This document shows positions 27,201-42,200 of a stretch of 64,000 bases of DNA, piece by piece. The number at the start of each line of letters is the position of its first letter. Positions within the stretch are counted from its first letter, which is position 1. The notes beneath the pieces were generated by a model. The model ran no database searches and had not been told where the DNA came from. It worked only from the letters and a program-made list of their open reading frames with translations. Source of the stretch: Rostratula benghalensis. Lineage: Eukaryota; Chordata; Aves; Charadriiformes; Rostratulidae. The translations under genes were made by a program, and so were the position numbers. The stretch covers positions 7,795,065 through 7,859,064 of the forward strand of contig VXAI01000015.1 of NCBI GenBank assembly GCA_013399305.1, read 5' to 3'.

Positions 27201-30200
27201 ACATGTATTTAATTAAAAACTAAAATCTAATACAACATCTATGTCTCATTAGCTAACAGCCACGTGTCTGTAAGGTTATGTATGTTATGGGTGAGTCCTA
27301 ACAGCAGAAATGCTTAAGTGATCACTCAGGGTCTCTGGGTTCTGTAGTCTAGACAGAGCCAAGCAGCAGACTTTAAATCATCTGCAACATAAACACTCCC
27401 ACAAGGATGAAAAAAACCTTAGAATTAAGAAAAAGAAGAAAACCAACTTTTTTTTTTTATCCACTTGTGTATTCTTTAGAATCTCCACAGTACTGAAGTC
27501 ACGGTGAGTGAATACCCTCTTTTAAATTCATTTACACCACTCCTCAGGCACTTCTAGAGCACGCAGCAGAAATGTATTTGCCCGTGTTCCTACCTTCTTC
27601 TTTCTCCCATTCAACACAGCGATTGGCTAGCACCTGGAAGGCAGCCCAAGCCATGGTGGCCACCTTCTGTTTCTTAGTCTGTTTTTCATTTGAACTGGAT
27701 TCTGTCTGGCTGCTTAAACTGCACAGCCGGTCCATAAGTTGTACCAGACCACTACGTACCAAACACTTCTCCTCACTCCTGTACGGGAAGAGAAATTCAG
27801 ATTTTACTTCAGCAACTTTTACATCACTAACAACAGACTCAAGGAAAATCCAGAACTTTCTGTTAACTCACTAATTAATTATTCCCATTTGCAGAAAGAT
27901 GGCTCTATCTCCCCCTTGTCCCCCCCAGATGAAGTTCTGCATTCTGAGAAAGTTTAACAGGCTGTTCTCAGACGCTCCTCATTATGGATAAAGGGAGGGT
28001 ATCAATACTTTAAGACAAAAGCTGCTGAGGACAGCAGCTGTCTCTGAAAGAGACACTTTCCTACCTTGTGTAAGGTATAGTGCACAAGAGGCCAATGCTG
28101 TTTGCACAAGCAATGGGGTAGCGAGCACACAGTGAGACCACAGAGGTCATAGTCTCTCCAAAAGCTTCCTGGACTTGTTCCACCATCCCGCCGCACGTGA
28201 GCTCTTCAATTCTGTTGGCAGTTAGATATTTGAAATGGTAGGCTTTCTGGGTTAAATAAAACGAGCAAACTTCCAAACGCAGCTTTCAGAACAAAATAAA
28301 TGTTAGCACATATTAAGAGTTACTCAAGGAAGATTTAGAGGCCAAACTGCAAGTTACTTAATGCTTTAATATGAAACATACGTGAACGAGATAAAACTAC
28401 CTTACTATCTCAGGAATGATTGAAATCTGACTACAAAGCATTTATCAGACAGCAGTATCAGTAATCTACCACCCAATTAACATGAATTTAGAATTAAGTC
28501 AGGACAGTAATACACCCTACGTACGTATTTGTGGACACATCATCCCAGTGTGAAAGAAAAGCTCATCTCCTGTCAAATAAAAGCATTTCTTAGAAATTTC
28601 TGCCATCGGATTCCACAAAGGCCAATCTGGCTGTTGCAAGCTTTCTTCTGCTAAGTGGAGCCCTCACAGTTTGTCACTTCTCACAGTTTGTCTTCCACAG
28701 AGACCAAAACATTTGGTTGTTTTCAGAGAAATAAACAAACCTTGGTCCTCCCTGAAGTACCATGGTCACCGGGCCTACAAGATGCGTCACACCACCAACC
28801 CGAACCGCTGCCGTCAGCAGCTCTCTCATGTGCACCAGGGCTTGCTTCCTCGTGTTCCCCCGCCGCCACCTCGTCTGTGCCGCCAGCAGAAAACTGCTGC
28901 TGGATACCTAAGAGATTTTGGTTGGTTTTCTTAACGAGACACAAGCAAGGCACATCTCTTCTTTGTGAAGGTTCCAATTGGAGAAGCTGGGGATTGAGCA
29001 CGTTTGAAGGGACGTACCGCTTGGTCCGGATTTGTTCCGATGAAAGCAAACAGCTGCCCCAGTAAGACGCTGTACGTGGGTTTATCTCTGCTGTCCTCGA
29101 TGGTGAGTGACTGGAGAAGAGTGAAAGAGCTACTTCTGTGGCTGGTAACGTGGCGGCGCCTACAAGAACACAGGATAATTACACCTGCAGCTGTAAGCTC
29201 ATCCAACAAAAACCAAAAAACCAAACCAAAATGCTATGCTTGCAAAGCTTGTGATGATTTTAAGAACACGGGCCACATTGCTGTAAAGCAGCTCAGAGGA
29301 ATAAACCCTTGTGTACCTTTGGCTCGATCTAGCGAACTCGATGTCTTCGTTACCGATCATTTCCAGGTCCGATGGTGCTGACATACTGCGAAGGAAGACG
29401 GGCTGGCGGACGGCGTGAGAGATCACTTTTGTCTCAGACACTGACTTACAGGCTGCAATATTACACAGTAGGAAACAATGTTACTCCTGGTGTAGGAAGT
29501 TATTCACAAACTGCTCTCAAAAACCACTGCGGACATCCCAGTGAAAGCTATAACCTAACGTGTAACAGTCTAAGCAAAAATTTGCAACTGAATTCTGAGG
29601 ACTTCCCTGTTTTCGGGTATTGTTTCAAGTTTTATTGTTTTGATTGGGTTAAGCATTACTTCCCCAATAATTTAGGGGACTGAAGTTTAAATTTCACGTA
29701 TTACTACTCAGACATTAAGTTACCACCATTACTGCAATTAGAAAACAAATACTCGATTTACTGTAAAAGAATGTTTTATTTGAAAAAGTTAAAAAAAAAA
29801 AGTTTAATTCTAAGGGTAAGTAAGAGAAAAGGAACGCATTTTATCTTTAGTAGAAAGAGAAATGAAAATACAATGCTGGTAGTGAGATTTATACCTGGAG
29901 TCTCTGTAGGGGTGCCAGAGATACTCCTTGTGATGCCAGACTGTGCTGCGATCGTGACGTGTAGTAACAGCTCTGCTCTGTTCATCAGGCTCTTCACTAA
30001 TGCTTTTGTTTTCGCCAGGGGATGAGAGGTCTTCTGGATCAGTGAATTCACCTCTTGAAAAAACTTCTCCCTAAGATTATGAGAGAAAAATAAAAGAAGC
30101 AAACTCAAATATGTTTTAATGCCTTCTGATACCAAGTGTTACTGTGAGAAATGTTATTTTAAAGAACACATCTGGCATCAATCTATTCTCTGCCAACAAT

Positions 30201-33200
30201 GTAGAAAACAGAAAAAATAAATTCAGAAATGAACAAGTGATTTGTTTTTAAGTACTTGTATCTGTCAGTTCTAGTATTATTGTATTTAGCACAAATGTTT
30301 CTAACAATTTAGTGAGGTATTGCCAGACAGATAGGAAAATTAAGTTTTAAAGTACTTGCATCCCTCATTAGAAGTTGACCTGAACGTCCCTGCTCCCAAA
30401 GATTTTCTTCCCATGGGCCTACCAGCCTTTAATGGAACCAGACATACAATGTTTTCAAAACATTTACTGTCTGCTTTCGCTTCACATCATCGAGTATCAC
30501 AGGTACAATGGGATTCAAGGGCCCACTTCAATAAGCTTCTATGTACATATGTGACTTCAACCCCGCATACCTACATCTGGAACTCACTGGAATTCCACAG
30601 CTGCTTAGAGTTCCCTGTTTTTAAGTACCCTGCCTAAATGGTACCCTCCCAGGCAGCTACTGACCTTAATGCCAGGACAACATTCTCCAGATCACTTCCA
30701 TCAAAAGATACTTCTTTCATTGAACACAGAAGTTCTAGCTCCTTCATCTTGCTCTAAACAAAGCGAAGGAAAAAGATGAACGTGTTTGACAGAGCAGCAC
30801 AAAGCAGGAGCCCCCCCAGCAGCCACAATGCTTACCTCATTGAAGTGATAATCATAAAAGAACGGGATATTGTTCTCCAGCTTCCCATGCATGGCATCAT
30901 CTACCTCACTTTGCCATTTCTGTTCCAGCTCAGCCACACTCTAAGAAATTAGAGACAAAAAACCCCAACATTTACTGCAGTTGTTGATTTTCAAGAGTAG
31001 ATGAGATCTTAAAAGAAGAAATATGAGTACATTTTTCATTTCTGTGTTTCTAAAATGCTGACACTACACCTTTATTCTAAAAAAAAAAAACCCTTCTATT
31101 TTGTGCAAATTTATGTACCTGCAATTGTCTCTCCATGGCATTTAGCTTCTTAAAAGTCTCTCCCATAATTTTACAAAGTAAATCATACTCTTCAGCATGT
31201 TCTTCTTGATACTGGAAATTTATCAAGGACTGGAGTGCATCAACCAAATTCAAATGTTTAATCACACATGAAACCACCATCTCCTCCATTACTTCTGGCT
31301 GAATCACTTCCCTAGGGTCACAGGTAAAGCCGAACTGATTAAACAGGAACAGTGGACAAACTTTGATAATTCTTATTGACAATTCACTAGAAAAAGCATT
31401 CACAAACATGTATTTACAGAATATTAAATGCACACCATCATACACAACAGGAATGCTCCATCTTTGTCATTACTTTTCTAGCTTGAACACTTGGCACCAA
31501 ACATTTAAAAAAAACAGAACTCAAGTTAGAAAAATAGAGCAAAACAATGACTACTTACTTTATACTAGGTCTAAATTGAGGCCGAGCACGTCCAGAAATT
31601 TCCCTGAGTTTTATCATGATTCCTGGAGGCAGCCTAATTCTAGGCAGATCAAAATAGTGTCCAACAGGAGGCACAAGAACATCAGAAGGATATGTAAACT
31701 CTCTATCTTCATCTATAGTAAGAGGCAACGGGGAAGGACTTGGTGTAAGGGCTGGAGATATGACACCATTCGCTTCCACCTGCCACTGGCACCTGGAAAA
31801 AGAAACAAAAACAGAAGAAAAGGATTTTTAATTTTTTTTTCTCCCTCATTCAGAAAGACACATTAGTCAGCAGCACATTACAAAGACAGACTACAGATTA
31901 ACATATTAAGCGTGGCTGGCACCAAGCATACGTAGCCCAATCCTTCTCTGCTCACAATCCCCTTAAAACATGAGACTTGGGCGCAACTACTAAAGTACCT
32001 CCCCCCCTCAGAAGAAAACCCCCACAAAAACTTAGATTAAATACTGGGTTCTACCTCTGTAATAGTTTAGATCTTAAGAGCTCTTGACAGGTTTCTTCAT
32101 CTTTGGTAATTTCTGGTCCATTGTATAATATTCGCAGCATAGAACAAGCCAACACAGAAAGGCCAAGCGCCAGGTCGACTAAGAACGGCAAACCTCCCGA
32201 CACGTCCTCTGAAGACTCCTGTAGTAGGAATAGCAATCACTGCACTCAACCAACCACAAAGTCCTTCATCAATATATTTCAAGATAAGAGATTCTATATT
32301 TTTTATATATAATCTTATATATAAAGAGATATATATATAGCTCTCATATGTCTCTTATAAAGATATATATTGAAAAAAATGCTTTAAGAACTTAAAGCAA
32401 TATATAAGTACAACTCAAGACAAGAAACAAAGGATTTAAACATTATTATCCTGAACCATGAAAGAGAAGGAAAATGTGGAGTTATTTCTGGTTCAGTCAT
32501 TTTCTAGCCTACAGATCTGTTATCTCAGACACCTAGCTCTAGTTTCCCAGTAGTGGGATTTAAGCTTCCTTTTGTTTGATCCCAGTGTCCCTCCCTCTGT
32601 TCTTTATGGACTAGAATCATCACCCCCTCAATTAAATCTCTGATTTCCAGGTTGTTACAAGATACCCAGCTCTTCTAAACAATCCTGATCTGGAAGCAGC
32701 AGGAGATATATTAAAGTGACTTCATCCAAGTCCAGTGCCAGTGACAAGAGCTAAGAAGGATATATCTGGTAATAATTATCTCCATAAAACCCTGAGCAAG
32801 GTACAGCCACAGGGTTATCCCCAGCTAAGGAAGCCAAACGTCTAAAACTTAGGTCCTTCACACTGGAAAAGGACCAATTGTCTTACTGCCAGAACAAGTA
32901 AGCTATTACTGGCTTAGATTTCAAATGTTAACATCCAACTCTGGAGTACGTTTCCATGTGATCTGCAGATGAACTGAGGCTGAGCCTACGCCACGGAATC
33001 TGTCGTGTTTGAGTACCTGTGCTCGAACAGTGCAAGCAAAGCCCCACATGGCTTTGTCTGGAGTGTTGTGCTCACGACCACTCCGCATTTCAAAGGAGAA
33101 GGTGACTGTATCTCCTTCCACCTTAAAATTTGGATGGAGAGGAGGGGGGGAAAAAAAAAAAAAAAAGAAAAGAGAGAAGATACATTTAAGAATTGAAGCA

Positions 33201-36200
33201 AATAAACAGGCTTTTCATAAAAGTGGCTTATTTTATGGATTAATGTTTTAGTGACAGTTATTTAAATATTATTTTTATCTCCAATTATATATTCTGATTT
33301 AAAGTTCTTCACTTTTAGTGGGCAATGATTTTAATTTTGCTGCTGGCTAACTATAGTAAAACCAGAAAACCACCATAGCTGTAGAATCAAAAGCAGAATT
33401 TATCAGTCTGTGTTACTTGGCCTTGACTTTCATCAGAATGCTTTCATTGTTTGTCTGTAAGAAACCATGCAAAAATCAACAGTTCTCTTCCTGATGGAAG
33501 ACAGACAAGCTCTTAAAGGAGAAGAATGTAAACACATTAGTAGAAGACTTTGCTGAAAGAACAGTATAAAAAAATCAATGTCTGAAAAAAAAATAACCAA
33601 TGAAATTCCATTAATTATGAACAACAGAGTGCTTGTCTGAAATTGCTTTCCTATTTATTCTTATTTTCCTTTTTGAAATTATTTTGTTATACATAAGTCC
33701 AGTTTTAGGGTCAGACAGTACAGCAGCACAAACACATAAGAAAAAAAAAATCATACTGCACACATTGTCAGGGAACGTATTATAAACTTCTTAAAATACT
33801 GAAGTTTCAAGAAGTTGGAGAGATTTTTCTGTCTTAGGTTTACTGTCAACAGCATTCAATGTAATTTTAAAACCCAACACAAATGGTTGGAAAGTAGCTA
33901 TTTGTTGTATTTGTGGGCTAGCGTTAAAAGAAAATATAAATAAAATGCAGTCATGCCCATAAACCTTAAAATATGCCCAGCCTCAGACTGCACAAGGATT
34001 TCTCCCAGGAAGATATGCTTATGAGACCAGTAGTGCCACTGGAGACTCCAGGACTGAGACATGCTGATAAGAAATTCCAGGAAGACATAACAAAACAAGG
34101 TAAGCTCAGAGAGAAGCATCACACACAACACAGAGTTGAGTTTAAAGTTATCCCCCAAGGACATAACAGCCCACTTATGAAGTGATCTCATCAGGGATAA
34201 CTGTACATTTAAAAGCTTTGACTTCATTGCTAAAAAGGGTCAAATGGACTCGACATGGTTTCCGAGGGGGATTTTTCGATGTGAAATATTGTTGGATTGT
34301 AATACTGTACCTTTACTAAGTCTTTCGGCCAACCAGTTCCTAAGACACTACGGCTGCCATATCCCAGTGTATTGCCTCCATACTCAGCAACCTTCCTACT
34401 GTTTGTGTTAGGACCAGCATAGATCACCAACTTCAAAACATAAAATACACTGTTAGACTGTAAGAGAAAAACAAGAAAATCTAATAATAATAATAATACT
34501 TAGCACTTACACCGCGCTTTGCATTTTCAAAGCGCTTTATCAACATTAATAAATCCTCACAACAGCCCTGTGAGGTGAGCAGGCAAGTATTATTATCCCC
34601 ATTTTACAGATGGGGAAACTGAGGCAGAGAGGAAATTGAGTGACTTGCCCCCAAGGTCACACAGCAAGTCAGCAACAGAACTGGGAGCAGAAGCCAGGAG
34701 CAATCCTGTCGTCCAGTCCTCCCTCAAAGCTAACTAGAACCTACTGTCTCTACCGATAACGGGATTACTCCCGCTCCCAAAGTCCATAATTTGTCAGTGA
34801 CTTCACCAGGAACGTGACAAGGCCTGAAGTTTTCTGAAGGAGTTTAACCACTAATGGGTGACACTAACATTAAAAGACACTTCTGAATAACTAACGGGAG
34901 TGAGTGTCACAGGACTTGCTCTGGGCTGAAGAACATACAGCAACAATTCGTAAGGAGCACAAGTAGCTCTGTGATTATCTGAGGTAAGTGCTATCAGCTG
35001 TGCTCTTGAAATTGAAAATACAAGCCATTTATCATCAGGCAAAAGTGGGGATAAAAAAAAGTAACCCTTCCAGTTCTGCCCAGTCTAAATAAACCGTGCT
35101 GATCCAAGCCATCATGAAATGAACTATTAAAAAAAAAAAATATGGAAGATTTGGTATGAATATCTGAGTTGAAAAAGACAAAACATCAAAAAAACCCCAA
35201 CAAATTCCCCCCCACCTCTGGGGCCTACTACATTTCTCCTATTTCATAACTACTCTTATTTCTGACATCTTTTCAGGAAACTCCCTAATTACAAAGCCTA
35301 ACTTTTAAGAGAATATCCTCATAACTGAGGGATTTTAAACATTGAAACAATCACTGGATATTATGTCTGAAACAATACAGAGGAAGAATTAAGCATATGT
35401 TCTTTTTTGATTGTTTCTCCAAGAATAACAGAAATTAAACATGAGCCAATTACTTTCATCTTCCTGCCTTTCCATGTCAATAACTCTTTGTACATGTTAT
35501 GTTAAACAGAAGATGAAACCCCAGAGTTCTTTTTAAAAGTTATTCAACACTTGTGCTACACACTAAGTAACCTCTCTGCATCCCTGTACTTTACAGCCTT
35601 GAAGTATGTAGATTGTGACATTACAGCGTACACTGATAACCTCCTAGCATTAAAAACCTCCTGCATTATCCTGATCACTGGAAACAAGTTGTCATGAAAG
35701 ACAAGGGGCAGAAAAAGATGAAAATGGGAAGTGCTGCTGACAGAAATATGTACAAAAGAAAGAATTTGTGAATTGGCCCTTGCTTACCTTATCATAATCA
35801 TATTGTGAAGAACATCTGTTGTCAAATCTAAGATACAAACAGCGGGCTCCTGGAATATGTACAGTTTCTTTAAATTTATAGTTATCCCTGACGGGGTGAA
35901 CTGTTTCTACAGTCTTCCCAGCAGCCCAGGGAGCAGGGATCTTTAAACCCGTAAGAAAACCTGGTTCTTCTTTCTCTTCCAGCATTCTGAAATTAGAGTG
36001 AAGAGTTAGGCCTAAAATTCAAGGCACAGGATTTCTACTCTATATTTGCACATCAAACTACTGACTCCTCATTTTAGATGCAACTGCATCGAGGGAACAT
36101 GCAGGAATTAATCAACCTGAACTCTGTGCACTAGAAATAACTGCCCATCTCTAACATGTAAAATCAGAACTTCTCCCTGTGCTTTCCAGTTTCCAAATTA

Positions 36201-39200
36201 TGGTAAACGAGCTAAGTACCAGCATACAAAAGTAAGTGATGCTATATATGGATTCTAACACATGACTGGTAGCATAAAAACCTTCCCTCCTGGGACAGCA
36301 TCCAAAACTATTATAATGTCGTAAAGCAATATGCCTAATATTTCACTGAGGCCTATCATTTGGAGAAAGATTGAAAACAAGTTTGTCAGATTTTTAACAC
36401 AGCATATTACACATTATCACAAGTTGTTTAACAATACAAATTCTGCAACAGCAAATAGCCATGATAAGCATTTTTTTAAATTTAATTTAGCTGTGTGTTT
36501 CTGTTTCTGAGCAGAAACTGTATAATTTTGAGCTGAGACACAGGATATAAGTGCAGGACTTAAAGAAATCATTACATTTTGCTATGTAAACAAAATTATT
36601 TAATATCTTTGCAATGGCTTTAATGCTGTATCTCATGCTGCCAAAGCAATTTACACATGATGGTCTTCCTTAGCCTAATTTATTTTAAGAGCAACGTTTA
36701 GAATCAATTCCTAATGCTGGAGTTGAAGGAAAACACAAAACAAACTGTACCCTGTGCAAACAACCTGAATGTACTAAATATTTCATTCTTCTAGGCACAA
36801 AATTTTTGGAACTGTCTTTTGTAATGGCTTATACATCTGTGAGAGAGCTGAACATTACTAAGGTAATCTTATATCCAATGAAAAGACCCAGATGTAAAGA
36901 AAAATCACCTCTCATCGTGTAACAGCTTCCCTTTCTGCTCTGATGCCCCACTGGGGGAACTGTTCAGTTCTGAGAAAACTGGAGACTGAGTTTTAAGCAG
37001 CAGTGCTGTCTGTGGCACAAAATAACCAGTGTTAGAAACGGGGGAACAGTAAATAATTTTAAGATCTCGTTATTGAGATCTATTAACAATCACACTGTAT
37101 GTTGTCATTGACAATAAATCATGACTTCGTAGCTGTTGTACCAAGTCAGGTTTAATATTCAGCCGTATCAGCTGTTGTAGCTGCTGGGAAATTCTCAAAC
37201 TATGATCTGTGGATCACTTTCTGCAGAAAGTTGTCCCGGATCAAAGCTGATCAAGCATGTTAGAACATGCACACCACATCTGGTTTTGCTTTGTAGACAA
37301 CTGCTGACACAAAGACCATACCTGACTCGTGTAAAGAACCAGCTGCACAAGCTGAGGCATCAAGGCATCAGCCATAGTCAGAGTTTGCAAATTTGGATGC
37401 ATCAGAGATGTCAGTAGGACAGGAAGCAGATGACCAAGCATAGTTGCCTTCGTAATTTGCTCCAGGCCTTTCAATCTGTAAGGAGAGTCAAGGTTTACCA
37501 AGTAACAACTATTTTCATAGAGCATCACTGCTCTTTTTAGTCAACTGTTTGTTCTTGTCACAGACTGCAGAAGCAGACAATCCAAAATTTAGCAGTGAAC
37601 ATTTGCATTATATTAAAAAAAAAAAAAACAAACCACAAACAAATCAACTGATCCTACTATCTTGAAAATATTACAATTTCTCCATAGTGTTCATATCCTA
37701 GTATTTTCCTATCAATTCTTACTAAACAATGGTAGACAAGACAGTAAATCAAGAGTTTGATGATTACTTAAAAAATCATAAGCTCCCACAGGCATGGGAG
37801 TAAAGTATTTATCAAACACACATATATTTGTTCAGTAGGTGTATCAGGCTCCTAGCACACGTAGCTCAACGTACTTTAAAAGAATCTTTATCTACAGAAA
37901 TATATTCAAGTATGAAACCCATCTGAAAAGCCCCCAAAGGAATTGTGTATTGTCAATAAACAAAACTAATCTTGCAGGCCCAGAAAACACAGAAAACAAA
38001 AACTGGAAGACAATTGGGAGAGGGATGAGTGTGTTTAACGAGAGAAAAGATTCACAGCTTTTGTTTACATCCCATTAAAAGCTCAAGCATGAAGTTATAA
38101 AGAATAAGTAACACTAACTATACTTGGACAATAAGCCATGAAAAAGCAAGAGTTTACTGTTTTCAAGTCAGCATACTCGTCTTACCTTTGCTCTCGATCA
38201 GAAATGTCACTGTTAATTAGTGCTGTGGTGACTTGTTGCAGCATTTCTAAGACTTCATCACATCCTGTCAGAATTTGTGTAGCAAGAGACAAAATGCTGG
38301 TCTTCAGCTCCTAGGTACAAAAAGGGTTACAGGATACTTAATTTCTTAGAGAAATACAGGAAAAGAACAACAGAAAAACGATGGATTTCCAAATTAAAAT
38401 AATGATAATGTGACCTGGCAGGCCTGCAGCAGTAGATTCATCCAAGACTTAAATTTGATTTATGCTAAGCCCCAAAGTGCTGGGAGAAACTAGGTGCATA
38501 TTTTACTGGATGCACATCCAGTTTCTAGAGGGAAGGAATCCCCAAGTCCAGCACAGAAGAGAGAGCTGTCAGCCAGCCAAGGTACAGCATTGGTGACAGA
38601 ATGTCCTAGCAGGTATGAGGATCACTGTAGAGAGAGAAACTGAACAATGAAAACGTGGATGAATAGTGAGACAAGAAAAGTACTACAATAGTTAGCATTT
38701 ACTCAATGAGCCTGAACAAATAACTTTCAACTGCAACAGATTACAAGCACACAAAGTCTTAAAGAGTACCAGACAAAATGAACTTAACAAATAAACAATA
38801 CCAGAAATTCAGAAGTCAATACCATTATAGAAGAACTGTTGCTGTTACAAAAACCACTACGAGAAAACAGCCTGCACGCTAGGATGAATCTGGCTTCTAT
38901 GAGTTCATTCAAGACTATTCCAGCAGTAATATGAAATGGCACCATTTTAATAATCCTTATTCCAACAAAAAAACCACCGCCTGCAAACCTTGTCCTCTAA
39001 CACTTTCTTTGCCACACACATTATTCATGCTATTTCAGCCAACAGATGTAGGTGGTTCTACATAACCTTTAAAGTTGTAAAAAAAAAAAAAGAAAAAAAA
39101 AAGAAAAAAGCAGAGGCCAGGTAAGGCAAACAAGAAAACCCTTTCTGATTTAAATCTGAAAAATACTTTTTCAAGGACTACAAAGTGATTTAGAGAAGAT

Positions 39201-42200
39201 AAAGTGGGAGGGTAACGTGGCTAGAAAGGACTCCTGGCACATGCATTTTCTTACTAGCATGTATTAATTAATATACATTTTAAACCTCATTATATGTGTG
39301 TTATGTGTGTTTAGGAAGGGAAGTGTCTGCTCTCACTGACAATATGGAACCCAAACTGGAAGACTGAACACAGAACAATTGCAGACTTTAGCTGGAGAAC
39401 AGGAAAAAAGCCTGTCTGCAGTAATTTAACTGTATGAAGAGGAAAAGAACCAACAAAGCAGCATAAGTAGAACACACTGCAGACAGCAGAGGTGTCACAG
39501 GAACACTGACTGTAGAGAGCCATACTAGGATAAAACTTGGTGTTTACCTGTACCTTCAATGTCTCTCCCTGCAAGGAGCTGTCACTGTCATCGTTTTCAT
39601 CAGGTTTAATCAAAATAGTGTTACTGAGGAGGTGGTTCTGTACAGCCATCAGATACCGCAAACACGAAGATGCAGCCTTTAACATAAATAAGCACACTTT
39701 ACATTATCTAGACCCTTTTAATCAATCGTGATTCAGGCAAGCCTTGTACTTTGAAATATAAAAGAAGAGAAAAAAAAGTTGAGGGAGAGAGCAAGCAAAA
39801 GCAAAAAATAATGTATCTTCTAACATTTTTTTTTTTCTGATTTAACACAAGCTTGTTAATACATACTTAAGAGAAGAAATTAATTAGTTGAAAACACTGA
39901 ATTTTGTGAAATAATTTGCAAAACAAAGAAGCAGCACCATTTTACTCAAGTACTGTAACATTAACTAATTGGTAAAAGATAATGCCACCACAGAGGTAAA
40001 TTTAGTTCACATTCCTGAAGGTGCTGATTCCATGCTGCTGCTCTTTTTGCAGCACAGGCCCTGCCTTCTCCTGCACCTCCCCCGCCTTTGCCATCGGCCG
40101 GGTCAGGGGGCTGGCCCTGCTGCAAACACCTCTGCATACTTCTGCCATTAAATCATGTCTAATTTCACTCATTTCTGTCTATAAATTATAATCTTTTAAT
40201 CATTTCTGCTTGCAGTTTCTACGCAACTGTAGAAAGAGTTCATATTTTGGTTTTTAAGTTGTCATGCTTAGAAGATTGAGGTACAAACTTTAAACTACTA
40301 GAACAATTGGAGAATACAGCCACGTATAAACCTGTTTTATCATTACTGTACGATTTACTAAGCTGTAAGAAATTGTTTCTTCCTTCCCTGCACAGAATAA
40401 ACAAAAGACATTTTTTTCCTGTGTCTAAGACACACAACTATAAAGGTTTCACCTCTATATACTCAGTGAAGATGATGGATTTAAGGAAGAGAAGCAGCCA
40501 GAGGCAAATGTGCTTTCATCAAAATACATTTTACTTACAGGCACAGTTGAAAGAAGCCTTTGAAAATCATCTTTAGATACAGTTTGGCACTTGGTGATTA
40601 AGACACAAGATTCTCGGACAACAATCTTGAGAATGTAGTGCAACAGCTCATCATTCAGTCTTCAAAAAACGCAAGAAAAATGTCAAATGTTAATAGTCTA
40701 ATTATGCTGTATTTTTGTATAGCTCATCTCACCAGTCTCTGCAAGCTGTATCACAAAATACGTGAAACCAAACCAAGGATCTGTTCTGCTTCAGAGATTC
40801 AGACACAAAGCAAACCAGATCTGAGAAGTCTGACAACGAGCAATAGAAGAGATCACCAGTGACTTCCTGGACTGTGTTGATACCAATATATGACATTTAT
40901 TGACCCCTAAAAGAATACTCAACTTGAACAGGTACTTAGATTGACAGTTTTACTGCTGAAAGTCACCTAACATAGTGGCATGGAGGACAATGTCACAATA
41001 TTGTATTTAGGAATTATCATACAAATTTCCCACATTTAGCAGGGAATCCAAAACTAAGCCTGGGTACAGAAGTCTCCAATGTTTCTCTTAAAATATCAAA
41101 ACTTCTCTCTCCCTTGCCCTAATGAAATTCCACCCACTACGAACACATAGATAGTACTTCAGGTCACACTGCCAGTAAGATAACAAGCAATTTCAGCAGA
41201 ATTTTGTGCAAGTTGACCTAAAGCAAATAACAGAGCCCTACACAAGTGGGGAGGAGGGGGAGCACAGTGTTGCTTTTTACCTATAGTGATCGTCATCTTC
41301 ACTTCCAAATCTGTTGTTCTGAAGTTGTTCAGCTAAATTGGTCAGGATAACGTCACGAAGCTGAGAGAGACCGCTATTTCTCTCTCCTAAAATGGAATGC
41401 AAAAAACTTTTGCAAAACAGCATTTTACAGAATTAATTCATTATCATTTCCTCAGATACCTTGCTTAACACGTGCTGCTTCTCAGAAATTACTATATTTA
41501 CAGGGTAACCTCACTCCCTGTTGATATTAGGCTGCTAAAACTTACTCTGCACATAGCACTGCTTTAAATTCCGAAGACTTTGATGCACAGACGTTCCTAT
41601 GAAGTAACAAATTACTGTGAATCAGCTGCTTCTAAGTCCAGACTCCCATTTCACAGGGAATGCAAGTAGATGATTGCTCTCTCACCAAGGGCTAAAATTA
41701 CTTCAGGTTACTGTGTAATTGCCATGGCTTGCACTAACTGCTAACTAAGGGTTCTAAAATACAACCTGGCCAAGAAACATTACTAATAGTGCCAGAAGAG
41801 GACTTGAATTCTTTTTGATTTCTAACAGCTGCCTGACTGAGGGTAATTTTCCTTTTCTACACCTTCTGTACGCTTGACCATGCGGCCATTCAGAAGGCAG
41901 CCTCAGAATTTGAAGTGTTCTGTAATTTCCAAGAATAGGAAAGGTTTCAAACAGACTAGTGCTGGATATTCTGAACTGTTCTCCCTCTAGAGGTTCAGAA
42001 GTATTTTTACTTTTTGTTCTCAGTTAGAAAAAAGACCCCATACTCTGACACATCAATAAGATATTCTCACCTTCAGTTAAGACTAATTTCAATAAATTAT
42101 TGATTTCTGCTTCTCCAGGATACAGGATATTTAAACCAGAGCTAAAAAAAAAAAAAAAATCCAACATGCATTAGTTAATAGAAGAGAACAAAGTAATTTA

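Noticed and set aside
28655..29065. 136-codon plus-strand ORF
   Set aside because: Antisense shadow of the GC-rich exons w30-w31.
31363..31866. 167-codon ORF on the plus strand, the longest not on the HECTD4 strand
   Set aside because: It lies antisense to exon w24 and its flanks; composition follows the opposite-strand codons and no domain is recognisable.
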